The notes: generated by a model not told the origin, from the sequence alone. A stretch of DNA of 64,000 nt from JBFIHF01 sp964411125 (GCA_964411125.1 CAYPJU010000020.1:1-64000); one strand, 5' to 3'. Shown: positions 29,291 through 38,521, counted from the first letter of the stretch. Numbers and translations are program-made.

Positions 29291-29763
29291 GGGTCTCCTC
29301 CAAGACTTTGATATACGCCCCAAGCTTCGACCCGAAGTCCACGATCGTCAATTAATGTTTCCAAAGTGATTGCGCGGAAACGGTTTGCGCGGGATTGCCG
29401 CCGCCGCGTTTCCGTGGCGCGGCGCTCCGCCGCCGTGTGGCCGCTTGGGAGTCTCACCAGCTTCCGGGCCTGTCAGCTCGCTATCCTCGGTCGGTTTTCG
29501 CGCCGTTTTCGCGTCGAATACTCCGTCCCCGCCGAATGCGGCAGGGCGCTTCCCTCGGTCGGCTTTCGCGTCGGAGCGCTTCCCTCGGTCGGTTGTTCGT
29601 TTGTTCGCGCATGCCGTTCACGGACGCGCCAGACGGATAGCCGAAGCCGCGATGGCGAAGGTTCTCGCTGTCGTCGACCTGGCAAGTTAGTCGGCGCGTC
29701 CGATGAATTTTCAATCCATTTTTGGCGAGCTTCGTTGGAGTCGCACGTCCAACGGAGGCCGAT
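29291..29763. other. Non-coding region with short dispersed repeats
   Basis: 473 bp between divergent transcription units. It holds three copies of a CCTCGGTCGG-type repeat (29485-29598) and the start signals of the AgmX-like gene (CGGAGG ahead of the ATG at 29764). Several short open frames here consist mainly of translated repeat (phrases such as FPRSV and LPSVGF) and are not credible genes. Confidence 0.6.
29485..29598 (+). repeat. Three direct copies of a short intergenic repeat
   Basis: The core GCGCTTCCCTCGGTCGG occurs at 29546-29562 and 29576-29592, with a shorter copy CCTCGGTCGGTTTTCGCG at 29485-29502. The same family recurs on the far side of the next gene (30752-30850). Confidence 0.8.
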
Positions 29764-30708
29764 ATGAAGAAATGGATGGTGGCGATTCTCATAGCGCAGG
29801 GGTGCGCGGGTGTTCACGCGGCGGAAGATGGCGGCGTGCATGTCTTGGTGGTCGGGACGCGGGTCGGTGTGCCGGCGCACGACGACGACCAATTTTACAC
29901 GGAGCGGTGCTGGCGGGTCTGGGACGAACTTCGGAACGACGCAATCGCGGCCGGCCACCTGCGCGACGTCGAGTCCCTGGAGTCGATGCGCTTCGACTGG
30001 CTGATGACGATGGACCGGCACGGCAGGCAATTGCCGCCACGTCTGCCGAGCGGTCGCTACGACTGGGACGACCGAGACTGGGGCTCCTGGGAGTACACCC
30101 ACCAACATCCGACGATTCCGATGCGCTGCGGTCGCGACGTCACGAACGTCGAACTCAATCGCGGCGAGCCCCTCGTGTTTCGTGTCGAGCTCGACTCGTC
30201 GGTCGACGATATGACGATCGACTTGCTCTCGCTGGAAGCGGGCCGATGGAAAGCGGACCTCGGCACAGCCCACATCACCGATGGCGTTGCGTTCACGCTG
30301 CCCGAAGCTGCTCGCGTCACCGGGTACCTCGAGGGGAGGAATGGTGTAGCCCCCACCCCATCGGACTCGGTGCCCCTCACCGATTCCAATCTCTTCCTGC
30401 CGCACGTAGAGTTCGAGATTCCAGCCGGCGCACGTGAAGTCACGTTGAGTTTCACCGCGCGCCGTGAGGGACTCGCGCCCTACGAGACCCATTGGAACGA
30501 GCTGATTCCGGCGCTGCACGCATGCTACGACAGTCTGCCGCCGACCAAGAGCACGCGCCCCTCTCCGGTGCAAGGCGACGCGGTGGTCGTCCACTACACG
30601 GTCTCGATCGATGGCTTGGAGCAGCAGGTGGTCTCGGACCCGAGACGTCACCACCGAGATTCTCTGGAGCGGTGGCTCCGAAAGTGCGACCTCGCGGTGG
30701 ACGGTTGA
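29764..30708 (+). CDS. Secreted AgmX/PglI-C-terminal-like protein
   Basis: 314 residues from the ATG at 29764, set by CGGAGG 5 bp upstream. The signal peptide ends around VHA-AE. The middle part (about 30-250) has no recognised family. The last 70 residues (CYDSLPP, then DAVVVHYTVSIDG, then a terminal SLERWLRKCD) resemble the short C-terminal domain of AgmX/PglI-type myxobacterial proteins, whose paired Cys probably form a disulfide. No partner gene is adjacent. It is bracketed by direct copies of a short repeat, which may mark insertion of the gene as a cassette. Confidence 0.7.
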   Translation: MKKWMVAILIAQGCAGVHAAEDGGVHVLVVGTRVGVPAHDDDQFYTERCWRVWDELRNDAIAAGHLRDVESLESMRFDWLMTMDRHGRQLPPRLPSGRYDWDDRDWGSWEYTHQHPTIPMRCGRDVTNVELNRGEPLVFRVELDSSVDDMTIDLLSLEAGRWKADLGTAHITDGVAFTLPEAARVTGYLEGRNGVAPTPSDSVPLTDSNLFLPHVEFEIPAGAREVTLSFTARREGLAPYETHWNELIPALHACYDSLPPTKSTRPSPVQGDAVVVHYTVSIDGLEQQVVSDPRRHHRDSLERWLRKCDLAVDG

Positions 30709-30751
30709 ACGGATGCTGCTTGCCCGTCGGTAAACCAGCGCAAGCCACAAG

Positions 30752-30850
30752 CCGACCGAGGACGGGCACCTCCCCTTTCCATGCGGCAGAGCGCTTCCCT
30801 CGGTCGGTTTTTCGCGAAAGGGACAGAGCGCTTCCCTCGGTCGGTTTTCC
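30752..30850 (+). repeat. Second cluster of the short intergenic repeat
   Basis: Direct copies of GCGCTTCCCTCGGTCGG lie at 30791-30807 and 30828-30844. An inverted partial copy (CCGACCGAGGA) lies at 30752-30762. The copy at 30781-30807 matches 29536-29562 over 27 bp with one mismatch, so the gene between lies inside a direct repeat. Confidence 0.8.
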
Positions 30851-30909
30851 GGAGCATCGCGACGCTGACTGGCTGGCATCGGTGCACCGGAGGGCCGGCG
30901 GCAGCCACA

Positions 30910-31728
30910 CTAATTCGTGATCAACGTTCGCGGCGTTCCATTGGGTGGGGCGAGTTCTGCGAACTTCGCCTGGAGCCGCGAGATGACGTCGCTTCGGTAG
31001 TGGTCCTGGTACGCGGCGTCGAATGCGTATCCACGGATGAAGACGTTGAGGCGTCGCTCGAGCTCGGGGTGGGGCTGCAAGAAGACTTCCGGGGTGTGTC
31101 GGGGGGAGGCGAGCGGCGTGAGGATCGCGATCTCGCGCGCCATCTCGAGCGCACGGTCGGGGTCGACGCCGATCGGCACGGGGATCTGGACTTCGCAGGC
31201 GGAGTCACCACCCTCGCCGGTGAGGTTGGCGACGGTCTGGGTCATCAGCTTCTCGTTGGGGATCGCGTGGGTCGTGCCGTCGACCGCACGCAATCGGATG
31301 GCACGCAGGCCGAACGCCACGATCTCGCCTTCGACGTCGTCGACCCGGATGTTGTCGCCGACGGTCATGCGGCCCTCGACGGCGAGGCCGACGCCGGCGG
31401 CGATGCTGCGAAGCCAACTGATGCTGGCGAAGAGCATGACGAGGAAGATGAGCCAGATGGCGAGGGGCCAGGGCTGGTCCATGTCGCGGACGTAGAGCCA
31501 GGTGATCGTCAGGATCGCGATCGTCCACAGGCCCGAGTAGAGGAGGGGGAGCCAGCGGCGCACTTCGCGGGCGGCTTCGGAGCGACCGATCCGACGCAGG
31601 AACATGCTCCCCAGCATCGCGACGAGCAGCACCGCGATCGTCCCGTCGACGTGAAACGACGGCGGGACGTGCTCGGCGGGGGCCGGCGTCATCGGAGCTT
31701 CGGTGCTGGTGTATTCCTGTGGTTCCAC
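30910..31728 (-). CDS. MscS-like small-conductance channel
   Basis: 272 residues from a GTG. Three or four hydrophobic helices (about 28-45, 60-82, 87-112) precede the MscS beta domain, with GMTVGDNIRVDDVEG-like sequence (EGRMTVGDNIRVDD), then VDGTTHAIPNEKLMTQTVANLT, the signature of the channel's cytoplasmic vestibule entry. The alpha-beta C-terminal part follows. These channels release solutes upon hypo-osmotic stress. It starts 25 bp after the antiporter-ATPase gene and ends a three-gene ion-transport operon. Confidence 0.85.
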   Translation of the reverse strand: MEPQEYTSTEAPMTPAPAEHVPPSFHVDGTIAVLLVAMLGSMFLRRIGRSEAAREVRRWLPLLYSGLWTIAILTITWLYVRDMDQPWPLAIWLIFLVMLFASISWLRSIAAGVGLAVEGRMTVGDNIRVDDVEGEIVAFGLRAIRLRAVDGTTHAIPNEKLMTQTVANLTGEGGDSACEVQIPVPIGVDPDRALEMAREIAILTPLASPRHTPEVFLQPHPELERRLNVFIRGYAFDAAYQDHYRSDVISRLQAKFAELAPPNGTPRTLITN

Positions 31729-31753
31729 GATGGTCTCGGGCTCTCGCCCTCCC

Positions 31754-34700
31754 TTAGATCATGTTTCTGAGACGAAGTTCGGAGGTGACGATCCCCTCGG
31801 CTTCGGGGCGAAGCTCCCACGCGACTACGTTGCGGCCCGCGATCTGCTCGACGAAGCCGAGCCGCTCGAGGTGCGACAGCTCCGTCGCGACGGCTTCGAA
31901 GTCGCGGCGCAGGATCGTGCGGAGCTGCAGCGCGGTGAGCGTTCGATGCTGCACCAGCGCGGCGAGGATCAGGCGCTTGACGAGCGAGAGCGATCCGACG
32001 AGCTCGAGCTCCTGTTGCGGCGCGCTCCTGACCCAGATGAAGTGGTCGTCGGTGACGTCGAGGGAGACCGAGTCGAGCCAGTAGAGCAGGGCCCGCATCG
32101 GGTTGCCGCCACTGAGCCTCGCGAGGTTGCGGAAGTACTCGGCCCGCGGGTCTCGCAGCGCGTCGGAGGTGTCGATCGGGTGACGTAGCCAGTCGCGGAT
32201 CCTCGGGCGTGCACGCTCGAAGCTCGCCTGAAAACCACTGACGCGATGGCGTCGCTTGATCATCTGTTCGATCGCCCCGGCATCGAGTGGACCGACCTCG
32301 ACGCAATGCGTGAAGTAATCTCGAAAGCCGATCGCGGTGTCGAGGTAGAGCGTCGCCGGCGTTCCCATCAAGACGATCCAGAGGATTCGCTCGTTGGAGT
32401 CGTTCATCGCACGCAGGAACGACTTCGCTCGTGCGAGTCCTTCCTCGGTGCGGTTGTAGAGTTTCTCTGCGTGCTCGAGGACGATGACGTGTCGCCCGTC
32501 GACCGTGTCGAGCAGGCGGCTGAGGGTCGTGATCGCTTCGCCCGACTGACGAGGGAGGACCGACCCGATCTTCGCGACGAGCTCGGCCTCGCTGCGCATG
32601 TCGTCCTCGAGGACGACGTTGTGGACGCGCACGCCTTCGAGGAGCCGCAGCGATTCTACGTCGTTCTGCAGGATGTGGTGAATCGTCGAGCGCTTGCCGA
32701 TCCCTCGGTCACCGCAGACGAGAAGGCTCGTGCCGAGGCCCGCCTCCCATTCTCGGACGACGCCGGCGCAGGTTTGCTCGACTTCGGGGCGGCCGATGTA
32801 GAAGTCGGCGATGTCGAGCGGGACTGGCATGAAGAGCCGCCTGTAGATCCCGGGGACGTTCGGCTCGTCGCGCTCGTGCGGGTGGAGCCGCCGCCGGATC
32901 TCGATCGTCGCGGTCGGTTGTTGCTCCTCCACGAAGAGCGCGCCGACCTCGTCGAGCACTTCGCGGGCGACCGGGCCGTAGCGGCGCGCGGTGCCCTTGG
33001 CGATCGAGACCCCGCGGTTGAGGGTCGACATGACCCAGTTTTCGCCGCGCTCGGCAAGCGACGTCTGCCCGCGCCGTCGCATGAGGCGCTCGATCTCGGC
33101 GGGTCGATGCTGCAGGAACGGTTCGGCGGCGCGCTCGGCGATCTCGCTCGTCTCGCCGACGATCCACGCGGTGAGGTCGGAGAACCCGCGGCGCAGATCC
33201 TCGCGGAGGTCGTCGATCATTCGTCCCGCGCGCTCGAGTCCGCTCGTCGCGAGGTCGATCCCCTGGTCGTCGGCACCCTCGTCGGTGTCGCGGTCGGCGG
33301 TGCGCAGGTTGAACTCGAGGACCTGTTCGATGTCTTCGAGCGCCTCGAGCGCGCGGCGGATGACGACCTCACCGCGCTCGTCGAACTCGACGAGCCGCAG
33401 CGCGGTCTCGCGGACGACCTCGGAGGCGAACCACTCGCGCAGCGGAATCTCCAGGGTCGGGACGACCGCCTCGGGGTCGAGGAGGTCAGGGTGCTCGGAC
33501 ATCAGGACGATCTCGTCGGAGAACCCCGAGACGCGCCGCTCCAGCAGCTCGAGCAGCCGTCGGGCGGCGTGCCCCTGCGCGTAGAGCGCGAGCATCCGCT
33601 GCAAGTTCTTCTGGGCCCGCACAAGGGCGGGGCGGATCTCCTCGTCGAGCCAGGCGTCCCAGTCGACGGCGGGCCAGCTCGCGGTAGCGCTCTCGTGCTG
33701 CTCGATCCAATCGCGGACCGCTTCGACGTCGTCGTACTCGCCGAGCTCGCCGGGGAGGTTGTGGCAAGCGGAGCGCAGCAGCGCGAGCTGGGCGCCGACG
33801 GGGTTCGCGATCATCGAATCGAGGGTGCCGCGGACTTCTTCCTCGTACTGCTCCAACCAGTAGAGGAAGAGGATGAGCTGATACTCGACGACGATCCATC
33901 CGCGCTGGCCCGTCACGACGGTCACTTCTCGGGCGAGCCGCGATCGGATCGACGATTCGGCGCGTCGCGCGCGGTCGAACTGCGCCGAAGGTCGATAACG
34001 CCAGGTCGGCAGCTGCGAGGTCCCGGCGTGCGCCACTGCGTCGAGGAAGTTCGAGAACGTCTCGCGAAGGGCGACGGTGTAGCGGTCCAGGGCCGTGCCA
34101 GCGGTCTCGTCCAACTGCTCGCGCAAGGCGTAGGCGCGCTCCTGTCCCGCCTTGCGGCCTTCGCGCACGCGGTCGAGCGCGAAGCGGGGCCCGGAGAGCA
34201 GGCGCTCCTCCTCCTCGTCCTCGACTTCCGGGACTTTGTCCCGATGCGTGGTGTCGAGCAAGATCGTGTCGAAGACGTCGTCGAAGAGATCGTCGGCGCG
34301 GCGCATGTGGTTGCCGAGATCGGCCCAGAATCGCTCGTTGAGCGTCGCGGTTCCGAACGCGGCGCGGGCGAGCATCCGTGGCACCGTCAGCTCGACGAAG
34401 TAGCGCCAGAGGCGCCCGAGCGGCACCGATCGAGTCGGACGTCCCGTCATCGATCGCTGCAGCCGGCGTCCCGCCTTCAGGAATCGAACGACGACCCCGT
34501 CATCCTCCTGGGGCTCGTAGAGGAAGTCCTCCATCTGGAGCCGATAGACGGTCTCGAAGTCCTCGATGTCGCGGATCTCCTCGAGAAGCTGGAAGATCCG
34601 TTCGTGATGGACGATCTCGGGGTTGATGCGCTCGTAGGTTTCGACGTTGTCTTCGATGTCGGAGAGGTACTTGATGTGAGCGGCCTTGATCGCCTCGGCC

Positions 34701-36352
34701 CGCTCCGTCTCCGACTCGAACTCGTCGCTCGACAGGATGTTTTCGAGCCGCTCGAAGGCTTCGTCGAGCTCCTCGGCAGCGTTCCGCATCGAAGCGTGGA
34801 GCGCCTGGGTCTTCTCCTCGAGGGGCTCGACGATGATCTCGCGGTGCAGCTTCACGATGAGCTCGCGGAGCTGCAGCACCCGATCGTTGAGGCCGTCGTC
34901 TTCGAAGTTGGGGATCGGGAAGCTCGCGCCGAGCGAAGAGACTTCGCCGACGGCGGGGAGCTGCTCGAACGCCTCGGCCTCCTCGCGGGATGTCTGCCGT
35001 GACCCCTCGGTCTCCTCGGCCCAATCGAGCGCGAGCTTGAGGAGCGGAGGACCGGCGACGATGTGGACCACGACGACCGCGACGATCACCGTCTGCAGCT
35101 CCGTGCCCCACGGTGAGATGTCGCGGGCGATTGCCCCCGCGAGTACGAGGTCGACCCCGCCGCGCGAGAAAAAGGCGAGCCACAGGTAGCGTTTCGTGGT
35201 CGGGTTGGCGCCGGCGAGGTGCGCCCCGAGCCGACCCCCGATGAAGAGCGCGATGGCACGCACCGCGGTCAGGATCAGCGTCAACCAGATGAACCCGATG
35301 ACTGCCTGAAGGTCCAGCTTCGCGGCCTCGCGCATGAAGTAGATCACGAAGACCGGCAGGCTGATCTTCTCGAGCGCGTGGATCATGTCGTGACCATGCT
35401 TCGAGAAGTTCTGGACGATGAAGCCGGCCGTCAGGAACGCGAGCAGAATCTCGGCGTGGAACGTCTGCGCGACGTAGTACGTCGCGAAGATGATGAGGAC
35501 CGTGACGAACAAGAGCTCGCGCTTGATCCACCTGAGGTATCCGATGAAGACGACCCCGACGACGGCGCCGATCACGAGCGCCGAACCGAACTCCGCGCCG
35601 ATTACAGGCAGCTTTTCGAGGAGCTTTGCCATCGAAAAGCCTTCGGGCGAAATCAGGATCGCCACGAAGGATTTGCCGACGAGTACCATCGCCACGAGCA
35701 CGAGGTCGGCGATGATCACCGTGCCGAGGACGAGGGACGAGAACTTACCCGATGCCTTGGTCTCTTGGAGGATCGCGAGCGTGGCTGCAGGTGACATCGC
35801 GACCGCGAACACGGCCAGCAACAGCGCGGCGCCGTAGGCGTGCTCGATCGGCCGTCCTTCCAGGAACGGCACGATGGACGGAGCGAAGTCGTACAGCAGC
35901 ATCACGGTCACCCACGTGCCTGCGACGGCGACTGCGAGAAAGATCCCGACGACCATCAGGATGGTCTTGATGTTCTCTTTGATGTCTTCGATCTTGAGCT
36001 CGCCGCCCCCCATCGTGCCGATCACGCCGACCGTGAGGACGTTGACGAGCTCCAGGTCGGAGATGACGTCGTTGCCGAAGAGGGTGGGGAATTCGAACGG
36101 TAAGAGGGGCCCGAGGTTCGGGCCGAAGAGCACCCCGGCGACGATGTAGCCGAGGAGCGCGGGGATGTTCAGGAGCTTGAAGAACTCCCCCATCGTAAAC
36201 GCGGCGAGGATGATGAACCCCGTGGCAGCGAGCGCCTTGGGGTGGAATCCCGCGACGGTTGGGCCGAAATCGAGCCCGCTGAGCCAGACCATCCCGACGT
36301 AGAGGATCAGGATCGTCCCGAAGAAGAGGAGCATGTCGAGGACGCGGTTCAC
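31754..36352 (-). CDS. CPA2-type cation/proton antiporter fused to a P-loop ATPase with winged helix
   Basis: 1532 residues in one uninterrupted frame. Residues about 5-435 are a CPA2 (Na_H_exchanger) transporter with about twelve helices (LLGYIVAGVLFGPNLGP, VFAVAMSPAATLAIL, FFSRGGVDLVLAGAI). Residues about 440-1180 are charged and largely helical with no family recognised. A P-loop ATPase of ORC/STAND/AAA_16 style follows: Walker A GDRGIGKRS near residue 1220 (Arg sits between Lys and Ser), Walker B-like HVIVLEHAEKL, then GNPMRALLYWL. A C-terminal winged-helix-like segment ends it. The usual C-terminal partner of such antiporters is a TrkA-N (RCK) domain, absent here. It overlaps the upstream antiporter by ATGA. 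Confidence 0.8.
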   Translation of the reverse strand: MNRVLDMLLFFGTILILYVGMVWLSGLDFGPTVAGFHPKALAATGFIILAAFTMGEFFKLLNIPALLGYIVAGVLFGPNLGPLLPFEFPTLFGNDVISDLELVNVLTVGVIGTMGGGELKIEDIKENIKTILMVVGIFLAVAVAGTWVTVMLLYDFAPSIVPFLEGRPIEHAYGAALLLAVFAVAMSPAATLAILQETKASGKFSSLVLGTVIIADLVLVAMVLVGKSFVAILISPEGFSMAKLLEKLPVIGAEFGSALVIGAVVGVVFIGYLRWIKRELLFVTVLIIFATYYVAQTFHAEILLAFLTAGFIVQNFSKHGHDMIHALEKISLPVFVIYFMREAAKLDLQAVIGFIWLTLILTAVRAIALFIGGRLGAHLAGANPTTKRYLWLAFFSRGGVDLVLAGAIARDISPWGTELQTVIVAVVVVHIVAGPPLLKLALDWAEETEGSRQTSREEAEAFEQLPAVGEVSSLGASFPIPNFEDDGLNDRVLQLRELIVKLHREIIVEPLEEKTQALHASMRNAAEELDEAFERLENILSSDEFESETERAEAIKAAHIKYLSDIEDNVETYERINPEIVHHERIFQLLEEIRDIEDFETVYRLQMEDFLYEPQEDDGVVVRFLKAGRRLQRSMTGRPTRSVPLGRLWRYFVELTVPRMLARAAFGTATLNERFWADLGNHMRRADDLFDDVFDTILLDTTHRDKVPEVEDEEEERLLSGPRFALDRVREGRKAGQERAYALREQLDETAGTALDRYTVALRETFSNFLDAVAHAGTSQLPTWRYRPSAQFDRARRAESSIRSRLAREVTVVTGQRGWIVVEYQLILFLYWLEQYEEEVRGTLDSMIANPVGAQLALLRSACHNLPGELGEYDDVEAVRDWIEQHESATASWPAVDWDAWLDEEIRPALVRAQKNLQRMLALYAQGHAARRLLELLERRVSGFSDEIVLMSEHPDLLDPEAVVPTLEIPLREWFASEVVRETALRLVEFDERGEVVIRRALEALEDIEQVLEFNLRTADRDTDEGADDQGIDLATSGLERAGRMIDDLREDLRRGFSDLTAWIVGETSEIAERAAEPFLQHRPAEIERLMRRRGQTSLAERGENWVMSTLNRGVSIAKGTARRYGPVAREVLDEVGALFVEEQQPTATIEIRRRLHPHERDEPNVPGIYRRLFMPVPLDIADFYIGRPEVEQTCAGVVREWEAGLGTSLLVCGDRGIGKRSTIHHILQNDVESLRLLEGVRVHNVVLEDDMRSEAELVAKIGSVLPRQSGEAITTLSRLLDTVDGRHVIVLEHAEKLYNRTEEGLARAKSFLRAMNDSNERILWIVLMGTPATLYLDTAIGFRDYFTHCVEVGPLDAGAIEQMIKRRHRVSGFQASFERARPRIRDWLRHPIDTSDALRDPRAEYFRNLARLSGGNPMRALLYWLDSVSLDVTDDHFIWVRSAPQQELELVGSLSLVKRLILAALVQHRTLTALQLRTILRRDFEAVATELSHLERLGFVEQIAGRNVVAWELRPEAEGIVTSELRLRNMI

Positions 36353-37755
36353 TCCTCCTCCTCCGCGACGCTCGGCATGGCGGTGGGGCGTGCAGCGAGC
36401 GAGACGTCGGTCGCGTCGATGAGCCAGCGTCGGCCGAAACGGTACGCGAGGGGCTCACTCGCCACGACCGCGAACAGGATCGCAAGGAAGAGCTCTTCGG
36501 CGTGCAGTTTGTCACCGTACACCTGGACGAAGTTCAGCATCATCGCGGCCGACAACGCTCCCGGGGCGAGGAGGATCGGCCCGATCGGGGGGTAGCGACC
36601 CGCGCCGACGAGGCGCGTCGCCACGGCACCACCGACCATGCGCCCCACGAACCGAAGGGTGATGTACGCTGCGAACACCCCCGCGACGTGGAGCCACGAG
36701 ATGTCGAACGTCGCCCATGCGCCGAACAGGAAGAAGATCCCGATGTAGAGCGGGCGCTCGACCGACAGGAGCATCTCGAGGACGTGGTGCGACTGGCGGC
36801 AGATGTTGGCGAGGACGACCCCGAGCACGAAGCAGACGAAGATCGGGGAGAGCTTGAGGTAGTAGGCGAGGCCGCTCGAGAAGATCACCATCCCGATCAC
36901 GACGGTGAGGATCTTTTCGTCCTCGAAGTCGCGATGCAGGAAGGCGGTGAAGATTAGCCCGAGGACGCCACCGAACACGATGTGCGCCCCGAACCACGCG
37001 GCGACCGATGCGAGCGGCGAAAGCTCGACGCCGGGGATCAGTGTGCTGACCGGCTTGAAGAGACAGAAGATGATCCCGAACGTGGCGATCGCGAAGGAGG
37101 AGCACGCGCGGGCAGTGCGGATCGCGGCGTCGGCGCCTTCCCCTTTGGCGTCGAGAAAGCTGACGAGCGTGCGGATCGGCCCAATCGAGGCGACGCATGC
37201 GACCGCCCCGGCACAGAGGACCACGGGGAAGTAGTGCATCGCTTCCTGGACCCCGACGAACGTGGCGATCGCGGCGAAGGGAACTCCGGCGACGAGCCCG
37301 AGCGTGAAGAACGACACGATCGCGCCCGCCATCAGCCCCTTGCTGGAGGTCGCCGGCGTATGCCGGTCGAGGGCGATCCCGACGAGCAGCCCGAGCGAGC
37401 CCTGGCACAGGACGAGGGCGGGCGCGACCTGAGAGACTTGGTCGTGGGCGAGCCAGCCGAGGACGGGCCCGACGAGCATTCCGAACACGACGTACTCGAC
37501 GCCCGTCTCGACGCCGAAGCGGCGCGCCACCCACTCGGAGAGCTGGTGGGTGACGAGGAAGCCGACCGCGAAGAGGCCGAGCAGGCCCAGGATGACCTGG
37601 AACGACTCGTCGCTCAGCCCACCGCCTGCGGCGAACGCGTTCGACGACCAGAGCGTCGCGATCGCGGCCACCATCGTGCCGGCGAGCATCCTCGTCGCTG
37701 GTTTCGGCGTGCGCAGGTCATCCTCACGGTCAATGGGCCGGACACGATCGCACAC
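36349..37755 (-). CDS. CPA2-type cation/proton antiporter
   Basis: 468 residues from a GTG at 37755, which follows TGAGGA at good spacing; an internal ATG at 37689 would begin at a signal-like helix. It has about twelve membrane helices and no C-terminal regulatory domain. GMLVGPVLGWL, VLCAGAVACVASIGPI and FVCFVLGVVLANI align with the core helices of monovalent cation/proton antiporters. It is the first gene of a unit with a second, fused antiporter (4-bp overlap) and an MscS channel, suggesting a shared role in pH or osmotic homeostasis and perhaps a heteromeric transporter. The ion specificity is unknown. Confidence 0.8.
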   Translation of the reverse strand: MCDRVRPIDREDDLRTPKPATRMLAGTMVAAIATLWSSNAFAAGGGLSDESFQVILGLLGLFAVGFLVTHQLSEWVARRFGVETGVEYVVFGMLVGPVLGWLAHDQVSQVAPALVLCQGSLGLLVGIALDRHTPATSSKGLMAGAIVSFFTLGLVAGVPFAAIATFVGVQEAMHYFPVVLCAGAVACVASIGPIRTLVSFLDAKGEGADAAIRTARACSSFAIATFGIIFCLFKPVSTLIPGVELSPLASVAAWFGAHIVFGGVLGLIFTAFLHRDFEDEKILTVVIGMVIFSSGLAYYLKLSPIFVCFVLGVVLANICRQSHHVLEMLLSVERPLYIGIFFLFGAWATFDISWLHVAGVFAAYITLRFVGRMVGGAVATRLVGAGRYPPIGPILLAPGALSAAMMLNFVQVYGDKLHAEELFLAILFAVVASEPLAYRFGRRWLIDATDVSLAARPTAMPSVAEEEE

Positions 37756-37917
37756 TGAGGGTCCTCACGGAAGCAAATCGTCGAGGCCGAGAAATGTAGG
37801 AGCGTCGCAGGTGCTGGCCACGTCCCGGGGGAGAGGTCTGGGGAGGGACGGGCGTTTCGAGTTGGCGGAAGGAGACCTCGGCCCCCGCGTCGCTCACCGG
37901 CGCGCGCGCTCCAGACG

Positions 37918-37946
37918 GCAAAAGCCGCAGCGTTGCTGCGGCTTTC
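37918..37946 (-). terminator. Terminator hairpin after the roadblock gene
   Basis: AAAGCCGCAGC (37922-37932) pairs perfectly with 37936-37946 across a 3-nt loop. On the minus strand it ends in a short T-run and lies 26 bp past the roadblock stop at 37972. Stem strong, T-run short. Confidence 0.7.
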
Positions 37947-37971
37947 CAGTGCGGGCTCGCGTACGCGGTTT

Positions 37972-38460
37972 CTAGAACGCGTCGTTGAACAGGGAGTCGA
38001 TGTCGTCGTCGGTGATCTCACCGAAGAGGTCCATCGCCTTGGAGCCCTGCTTCTCGTTCTTGTCGAGCAGCGTCTTGAGCGTCTTCTCGAGGTCGACGTG
38101 GGCACGCTTCACGCGTAGCCGCACGAGCCCGAGGCTGGAGCGCTCGTCGAAGATGACGAGCAGGATCATCGCTTCCCCGATGAGGGAGACGTGCAGGTGG
38201 TTGCTGCTCCCCTCGTGGAAGTGAACGGGGAACTCTTCTTCGCCGAGCATCTGCGCGAGCCCGCCTGTGGCAGCGGTCGAGCCGGCTGCCAGAGAAGCGA
38301 GTCCGGTAGTATCGATACCGGACGTCTCACCCGTTGCGGTGATGAGCTGTCCGTCTCGGTCGACGATGAAAATGGCTTTCGCGAGGGCATCACGTACCAA
38401 TCGTTCACAGGTATCTGTGAACGCCTGTTGCTCCTCTTCGAAGACGACCATCTGGGCCAT
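37972..38460 (-). CDS. Roadblock/LC7-domain protein (MglB-like)
   Basis: 162 residues. The N-terminal 125 residues have the roadblock/LC7 pattern: AIFIVDRDGQLITATG, then LASLAAGSTAATGGLAQML, then HVSLIGEAMILLVIFDERSSLGLVRLR. Its C-terminal tail is acidic (GEITDDDIDSLFND). Family members such as MglB regulate small Ras-like GTPases (MglA). No GTPase gene lies beside it, so the partner must be elsewhere. A strong GGGAGGAG ribosome binding site precedes the ATG. It has its own candidate promoter and terminator and is probably monocistronic. Confidence 0.85.
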   Translation of the reverse strand: MAQMVVFEEEQQAFTDTCERLVRDALAKAIFIVDRDGQLITATGETSGIDTTGLASLAAGSTAATGGLAQMLGEEEFPVHFHEGSSNHLHVSLIGEAMILLVIFDERSSLGLVRLRVKRAHVDLEKTLKTLLDKNEKQGSKAMDLFGEITDDDIDSLFNDAF

Positions 38461-38521
38461 GCGCTCTCCTCCCTCGGCAAGGCGCGAGAACTAGGATCTG
38501 TCGCTTGATTAGCTGTCTTGG

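Noticed and set aside
29321..29323. TTG at 29323 as start of the OmpA/TSP3 gene
   Set aside because: The TTG at 29290 has a good GGAGGAG ribosome binding site and gives a proper signal peptide; the extra 11 codons include that binding site.
30780..30900. Short proteins encoded by the repeat clusters (FPRSVF-type phrases)
   Set aside because: They are translations of the DNA repeat, lack ribosome binding sites, and change frame with repeat copy.
32246..35002. 918-codon plus-strand frame across the antiporter-ATPase fusion
   Set aside because: No motif; the antisense gene has transporter and ATPase signatures over the same range.
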